From Flammeovirgaceae bacterium UBA2338 (GTDB lineage: Bacteria; Bacteroidota; Bacteroidia; Cytophagales; Cyclobacteriaceae), in assembly GCA_002344795.1 (NCBI GenBank), contig DDUM01000056.1, positions 451-64,450 on the forward strand: a DNA stretch of 64,000 bases, given 5' to 3'. Shown here piece after piece: positions 59,319 through 64,000 of the stretch (positions are counted from its first letter, which is position 1; each line of letters starts with the position of its first letter). The position numbers and the translations under genes are program-made. The notes beneath the pieces were generated by a model. The model had not been told where the DNA came from. It did no database searches and saw only the letters and a program-made list of their open reading frames with translations.

Positions 59319-62222
59319 CTATAACTCCAACTCGATCGTATCCCCTATCCCAAAGGCAGTTCCCTGTCCAGACTTCTTATCACTTTTTGCCTTTACCTCC
59401 TCTTTTTGATTTTCCTTTTGGGGCTGGCTTTCTTCGAAGAGGCTTGCTTGCCCTGCTTTTTGGCTTTGACTTTGGTCTTGGCCTGGGTTTTGGCTTTTGC
59501 TTTGACCCTGGTTTTGACTTTGACTTTTTTCCTGGGGCTGACTTTTTTGCCGGCTTTCTTTTTGGGGCTGCCCGTTTTGCGGCTCTGGGTTTTCCGATTT
59601 TTTTTTTTGCGACTGAGAACGAGTGGATTTAACTCCTTTCATTTCAGACGCATCTTCCTGCGATTCTTCATCCGCTCCACCACCCGATTCTTCTACCGGT
59701 TTGAGCTTGGTCACTTTGTGCGGAGATAATCGATTGCCCAATGCCTTCCATCCCTTCACATCTACTATCTCTTCCAGGTGAATGGTTTCGAGTTCTTTTG
59801 TTTTGCTTTTCCCCTTTACCAATTCAGCAATTATTTCTGGCGAATCCGCAGTGGATGCAAACTCTAACCGGGAACCAATGCCTTCAGATATAAAACCAAA
59901 GTCTTTGTCTACGGTATTGGTTTCAATTTGGAACCGCTTCACAAAATGCTGCTTGCTCTCTCCATCCCAGTACACCGCAGTAATCACTTTCTTAGGGTTG
60001 AATTTCTCAACCAGCAATGTTTTCTCTTCGCCATCAAATCGGGTATTCAATTCAAACCCAGTCAATTTATAATTACCACTCTTTGTGATAGAGAGGATCA
60101 GGTCATCACCATCGAATTTCCCAACATGCTTACCTCGCTTGTCTTTGTTTAGGCGACCTGAAACCGGATCAAACCACAAATCTAACCCACTGAGGGTAGA
60201 GACACCGGATTGAAGTAATTCAACTTTTCTTATGGGATACTTGGTTAACGTATTCCCTCTAGATCCTCTGCCCTTTATTTCAAGTTCTGAAAAGTCAAAC
60301 TCAAAAATTTTCTTGCGGGCAGAGCTTGCAGCTGTAAGCTTCACAATTACCACTTCAGCTTCGCCATTGGGATTGGCACTCAGATAATGTACTCTGCTGT
60401 TGGGATTGCCCTGGGTAAGATCATATTCTTTGTCCCTGATGATAGCGGGAATCGTAAATCGTTTCACAAAGGATTTCCCCGTTTTTCCATCCGAATAAAT
60501 CAGGTTGAACACCATACGGTCATCCCCCTTCTTCCACACGCCTGTGTACAAAATATCCTTACCCATAAATACCTTCTCCGCAATACGGGATACAATGGCC
60601 TTACCATCTTTGCGAATGGCTATGATATCATCAATCTCCGAACACTCCGCAATGAATTCATCTCTACGCAATCCCCAACCGATAAAGCCATCTTCTCTAT
60701 TGACATAAAGTTTCTGGTTATTGGCGATTACCTCTGTTGCAGTAACAGTCTGGAAGCTCTTAATCTCCGTTTTTCTTTCTCTTCCTTTACCATACTTATC
60801 CAAAAGGTTTTGGTAATAAGCAATGGCATACTCAGTCAAATGCTTAAGGTGGTGCTTGGTTTGTTTTAGTTCATCCTCAAGGTTTTTAAGCAGGTCATCC
60901 GCCTTGAATGAATCGTATTTAGAAATCCGTTTGATTCGAATCTCCGTTAACCGAAGGATGTCATCCCGTGTAATCTCTCTATAGAATTGTTTTTTATAAG
61001 GTTTTAACCCCTTGTCGATCGTGCTGATTACCTCCTCAAAGGTTTCGCACTCTTCAATGTTGCGATAGATTCTTTTCTCAATAAATATTTTCTCCAACGA
61101 AGAAAACAAAATCTTCTCCATCAGTTCGTCCTTTCGTATCTCCAATTCCCGCTTGAGCAACTTCACCGTTTGCTCCGTATTGTATTTGAGGATTTCGTTC
61201 ACTTTCATGAACCTCGGCTTGTCCTCTACGATTACACACGCATTGGGAGAGATGGATACCTCACAATCGGTAAAAGCATACAGGGCATCCATTACAATCT
61301 CGGGAGCATGACCCGGCTGCAGATGAACCAGAATTTCAACATCCTTGGCTGTATTGTCGACAACCTGCTTTATTTTAATCTTTCCTTTCTCACTGGCCTT
61401 AACAATGGATTCTATAAGAGATGTGGTCGTTACTCCAAAGGGTATCTCTTTGATTACTAATGCTTTTTTATCTTGTATTTCGATTTTAGCTCTAACCTTA
61501 ATTCTGCTGCCTCTTATCCCCTGATCGTACTCGGTGAAGTCTGCGTACCCTCCTCCCGGAAAGTCAGGAAATATTTTTACACTCTTTCCTTTGAGTACAT
61601 CAATAGAGGCTTTGATCAATTCACAAAAGTTGTGCGGAAGAATCTTTGTTGACAACCCCACAGCAATTCCCTCAACACCTTGTGCCAGCAGCAATGGAAA
61701 CTTAACAGGCAGTGTTACAGGTTCTCTCTTTCTACCATCATAAGACAATTGCCACTCTGTGGTCTGAGGGTTGTAGACTACATCCAACGCAAATTTTGAC
61801 AAACGCGCCTCGATATAACGAGGTGCTGCTGCGCTGTCCCCTGTCCTAATATCGCCCCAGTTTCCCTGCGTCTCCAGCAGCAGGTCCTTCTGGCCAATAT
61901 TTACCATGGCTTCTCCTATCGCAGCATCACCATGAGGATGGTACTGCATGGTCTGGCCGATTACATTCGCTACTTTATTGAACCTTCCATCGTCCATCTC
62001 TTTGATGGCGTGTGCAATTCTACGTTGTACGGGTTTAAGTCCGTCTTCAATGCGTGGCACTGCCCGCTCCAGAATTACATACGAGGCATAATCAAGAAAC
62101 CAATGTTGATATAAGCCGTCTATGTCTATTGATTCGATATCATGGATTACATCCCCACCCTTTGTGGATCTGGTCTTGATTACTTTTGGTTTGTGTGTCT
62201 TGTCTTTCTTCTTTTTGCCCAT
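59319..62222 (-). CDS. parC: DNA topoisomerase IV subunit A
   Basis: A 967-residue type IIA topoisomerase A subunit. The active-site tyrosine is Tyr136 in AAAPRYIEAR, and the quinolone region reads MQYHPHGDAAIGEAM. The N-terminal breakage domain is followed by a coiled tower (about 430-480) and a C-terminal domain with beta-pinwheel type strands. The last 150 residues are low in complexity, rich in Q, S and K (NQGQSKSQNPGQDQSQSQ), and end in GIGDTIELEL. It pairs with parE and decatenates chromosomes. The ParC name follows from being adjacent to parE as in Bacteroidota; GyrA is less likely. Confidence 0.92.
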   Translation of the reverse strand: MGKKKKDKTHKPKVIKTRSTKGGDVIHDIESIDIDGLYQHWFLDYASYVILERAVPRIEDGLKPVQRRIAHAIKEMDDGRFNKVANVIGQTMQYHPHGDAAIGEAMVNIGQKDLLLETQGNWGDIRTGDSAAAPRYIEARLSKFALDVVYNPQTTEWQLSYDGRKREPVTLPVKFPLLLAQGVEGIAVGLSTKILPHNFCELIKASIDVLKGKSVKIFPDFPGGGYADFTEYDQGIRGSRIKVRAKIEIQDKKALVIKEIPFGVTTTSLIESIVKASEKGKIKIKQVVDNTAKDVEILVHLQPGHAPEIVMDALYAFTDCEVSISPNACVIVEDKPRFMKVNEILKYNTEQTVKLLKRELEIRKDELMEKILFSSLEKIFIEKRIYRNIEECETFEEVISTIDKGLKPYKKQFYREITRDDILRLTEIRIKRISKYDSFKADDLLKNLEDELKQTKHHLKHLTEYAIAYYQNLLDKYGKGRERKTEIKSFQTVTATEVIANNQKLYVNREDGFIGWGLRRDEFIAECSEIDDIIAIRKDGKAIVSRIAEKVFMGKDILYTGVWKKGDDRMVFNLIYSDGKTGKSFVKRFTIPAIIRDKEYDLTQGNPNSRVHYLSANPNGEAEVVIVKLTAASSARKKIFEFDFSELEIKGRGSRGNTLTKYPIRKVELLQSGVSTLSGLDLWFDPVSGRLNKDKRGKHVGKFDGDDLILSITKSGNYKLTGFELNTRFDGEEKTLLVEKFNPKKVITAVYWDGESKQHFVKRFQIETNTVDKDFGFISEGIGSRLEFASTADSPEIIAELVKGKSKTKELETIHLEEIVDVKGWKALGNRLSPHKVTKLKPVEESGGGADEESQEDASEMKGVKSTRSQSQKKKSENPEPQNGQPQKESRQKSQPQEKSQSQNQGQSKSQNPGQDQSQSQKAGQASLFEESQPQKENQKEEVKAKSDKKSGQGTAFGIGDTIELEL

Positions 62223-62237
62223 GGGAGCCGTAACTTT

Positions 62238-64000
62238 TTAAGCTTCTACTTCTTCAACAATGTCTTCTTTAACAATGTCCATTTCAATTCTTAGGTTGTC
62301 GATGATAAACTCCTGACGGGTAGGGCTATTTTTGCCCATATAGAATTCAAGGATCTTCCCGAGATGACTATCCTTACCCAGAATGACAGGTTGTAACCTG
62401 ATGTTTTCTCCAATAAATTCTCCAAACTCATCAGGTGATATCTCACCTAAACCTTTAAAGCGCGTGATCTCTGGTTTACTTCCTAGTTTATCCACTGCCT
62501 CTCGTTTCTCTTCTTCAGAATAACAATAAATCGTTTCTTTCTTGTTGCGCACACGGAACAAAGGTGTTTCGAGAATAAATACATGGCCTGACTTTACCAA
62601 CTCAGGAAAGAACTGTAAAAAGAAAGTGAGCAACAGTAAGCGGATGTGCATTCCATCCACATCGGCATCCGTAGCGATGATCACCTTGTTATACCTCAAC
62701 CCTTCCAGACCGTCCTCAATATTCAATGCATGTTGTAAAAGGTTAAACTCCTCATTCTCATACACTACCTTTTTAGTCAGGCCAAAACAATTCAAAGGCT
62801 TACCTCGCAAGCTAAATACCGCCTGAGTTTCTACATCCCTGGATTTGGTAATAGAGCCACTGGCAGAATCTCCCTCTGTAATAAAAATCATTGACTCCTG
62901 ACTGCGTGCTCCTTTCTCTTCATTGAAGTGAAAGCGGCAATCGCGGAGTTTCTTGTTGTGAAGATTTGCTTTTTTGGCACGTTCGTTAGCTAATTTCTTA
63001 ATCCCAGCAATCTCTTTACGCTCCCGCTCAGATTGCTGAATGCGCTTAAGCAATGCTTCTGAAGATTTCGGATTACTATGAAGGTATATTTCCAGTTCCC
63101 TAGACACAAAGTCTGCGATAAAGCTTCTTACGGTAGGTCCATTTGGAGCCATGTGAATAGATCCCAGCTTTGTCTTGGTCTGTGATTCAAATACAGGTTC
63201 CTGAACACGCACTGCAATAGCCGCCACCATACTCGCCCGTATGTCGGAAGCATCGTAATCCTTTTTGAAATAGGCCCTCACTCCTTTTACCACACCCTCA
63301 CGAAATGCCGCCAGGTGTGTACCTCCCTGTGTCGTATTTTGTCCGTTTACGAAAGAGTAGTATTCTTCACCATATTGCGTACCATGGGTAAGTGCAAATT
63401 CAATGTCATTACCTTTGACGTGGATAATGGGATACCTCATCTCCTCATTTTCGATTTTCTGTTTCAATAGATCCAGAAGGCCATCCTTGCTATAGAACTT
63501 CTTACCATTGTAGTTAATAGTAAGTCCAGCATTTAGAAAGGCATAGTTCCACATCAAGTCATCCAGGTATTCAGGGATGAAATGATAGTTTTTAAACATC
63601 GTTTCATCCGGCTCGAAGAGGATAGTCGTTCCGTTCTTGTCATTGGATTTGGTGATTTTGGCATCGTTGGTAATCTTGCCTTTTTTGAATTCGGCCACTT
63701 TGGTTTTACCATCTCTGAAAGCCTGCACTTTGAAATAATTGGAAAGTGCGTTAACGGCTTTGGTACCTACTCCATTCAATCCCACCGATTTTTGAAAGGC
63801 GTTGGAGTCGTATTTAGCTCCTGTATTGATCTTGGAAACGCAATCAATTACTTTACCCAAAGGAATGCCACGTCCATAATCTCTGATCGTTACACTTTGG
63901 TCTGTGATCTTCACGTCAATCACCTTTCCATATCCCATCATGTGCTCATCGATGGAGTTATCCATTACCTCTTTCACCAGTACATAGATACCATCATCCT
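62238..64000 (-). CDS. parE: DNA topoisomerase IV subunit B (5' end beyond window)
   Basis: The start lies outside the window; the frame continues to the last bases (DDGIYVLVKEVMDNSID reads into the edge). It has the GHKL ATPase site (EVMDNSIDE, DYGRGIPLG, GLNGVGTKAVNALS), the transducer domain, and the TOPRIM segment (ITEGDSASGSITKSRD, ATDADVDGMHIRLLLL). It supplies ATP hydrolysis for topoisomerase IV and ends 15 bases before parC. Confidence 0.93.
   Translation of the reverse strand, partial: DDGIYVLVKEVMDNSIDEHMMGYGKVIDVKITDQSVTIRDYGRGIPLGKVIDCVSKINTGAKYDSNAFQKSVGLNGVGTKAVNALSNYFKVQAFRDGKTKVAEFKKGKITNDAKITKSNDKNGTTILFEPDETMFKNYHFIPEYLDDLMWNYAFLNAGLTINYNGKKFYSKDGLLDLLKQKIENEEMRYPIIHVKGNDIEFALTHGTQYGEEYYSFVNGQNTTQGGTHLAAFREGVVKGVRAYFKKDYDASDIRASMVAAIAVRVQEPVFESQTKTKLGSIHMAPNGPTVRSFIADFVSRELEIYLHSNPKSSEALLKRIQQSERERKEIAGIKKLANERAKKANLHNKKLRDCRFHFNEEKGARSQESMIFITEGDSASGSITKSRDVETQAVFSLRGKPLNCFGLTKKVVYENEEFNLLQHALNIEDGLEGLRYNKVIIATDADVDGMHIRLLLLTFFLQFFPELVKSGHVFILETPLFRVRNKKETIYCYSEEEKREAVDKLGSKPEITRFKGLGEISPDEFGEFIGENIRLQPVILGKDSHLGKILEFYMGKNSPTRQEFIIDNLRIEMDIVKEDIVEEVEA

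Noticed and set aside
59312..59632. A plus-strand frame rich in F, G and L
   Set aside because: It is the antisense of the Q/S/K-rich parC tail.
61900..62100. Quinolone-resistance change in ParC (Ala at the usual Ser position, Glu at the usual Asp)
   Set aside because: HPHGDAAIGEAM differs from the E. coli pattern but alanine at the first position seems common in this phylum, so I do not claim resistance.

Overview
The window looks like a chromosomal segment of a Bacteroidota bacterium, most likely order Cytophagales. Supporting features are a SusC/SusD outer-membrane pair behind an ECF sigma factor and a FecR anti-sigma, the families DUF5686 and DUF5777, SprB-type repeats, a cyclophilin pair with lipoprotein-type or Sec-type signals, TAnnTTTG-like promoter elements, and dispersed intergenic palindromes of the CCCGATAGCTATCGGG and CCTGCCTGC-type. 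This taxonomic call is inference from gene content; there is no rRNA or tRNA gene in the window.

Layout. (1) 1-7000 is an accessory island, all minus strand: an Apea-type HEPN protein, a UvrD-like helicase with an inserted nuclease-like domain, a truncated RES-like gene, a REP-associated transposase (RAYT) bracketed by perfect 26-bp inverted repeats, a membrane protein and a PD-(D/E)XK-like protein. Three of these genes are tightly bracketed by short complementary cores (GTTNNNNNN ... NNNNNNAAC) and separated by imperfect hairpins, the layout expected of integron gene cassettes, although no integrase is visible. (2) 7000-12370: a small basic protein of unknown function (7119-7841) with an upstream 42-bp-period repeat array, then a DinB-like protein, a DUF1801 protein, a Bcr/CflA drug exporter and an unknown protein. 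(3) 12370-30760 is mostly housekeeping: groES-groEL, a TerB-like protein, an OPT transporter divergent from a sodium:solute symporter, pckA, a cytochrome c lipoprotein, a glycerol operon (glpF-glpK-glpD plus a ROK sugar kinase), a frameshifted esterase, msrA and a K+/H+ antiporter. (4) 30760-31965 holds a second copy of the unknown small protein, again behind a 42-bp-period array and the same ECF-like promoter. (5) 32000-49780: msrB, a class II amidotransferase, lhgO, a RidA protein, a MoeB-rhodanese fusion, a second symporter, a three-gene operon (SprB/heme lipoprotein, YceI, DUF5777), infC-rpmI-rplT with thrS, a DUF5686 outer-membrane protein, a SanA-like protein and a TrmH methyltransferase. 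(6) 49780-59200: ECF sigma, FecR, SusC, SusD, a small lipoprotein and two tandem cyclophilins. (7) 59300-64000: the topoisomerase IV pair parC and parE, with parE cut by the window end.

The most unusual signal is the pair of paralogous loci at about 7067-8740 and 30798-31965. Each has a basic protein of about 240 residues with a shared GICTGxGGxYNPG motif, an almost superimposable promoter of ECF type (CAAC, 18 bases, CGTA), an A/T-rich block upstream, a tandem array with a 42-bp period (21-bp sub-period at one locus, that is two and four helical turns) and a CCCTG...CAGGG terminator. I do not recognise this as a described system. The second strong signal is the cassette-like island at 1-6870. 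Other mobile or repetitive DNA includes a MITE-like family with GTCTCAAAAGT ends (three copies) and a perfect 96-bp direct repeat.
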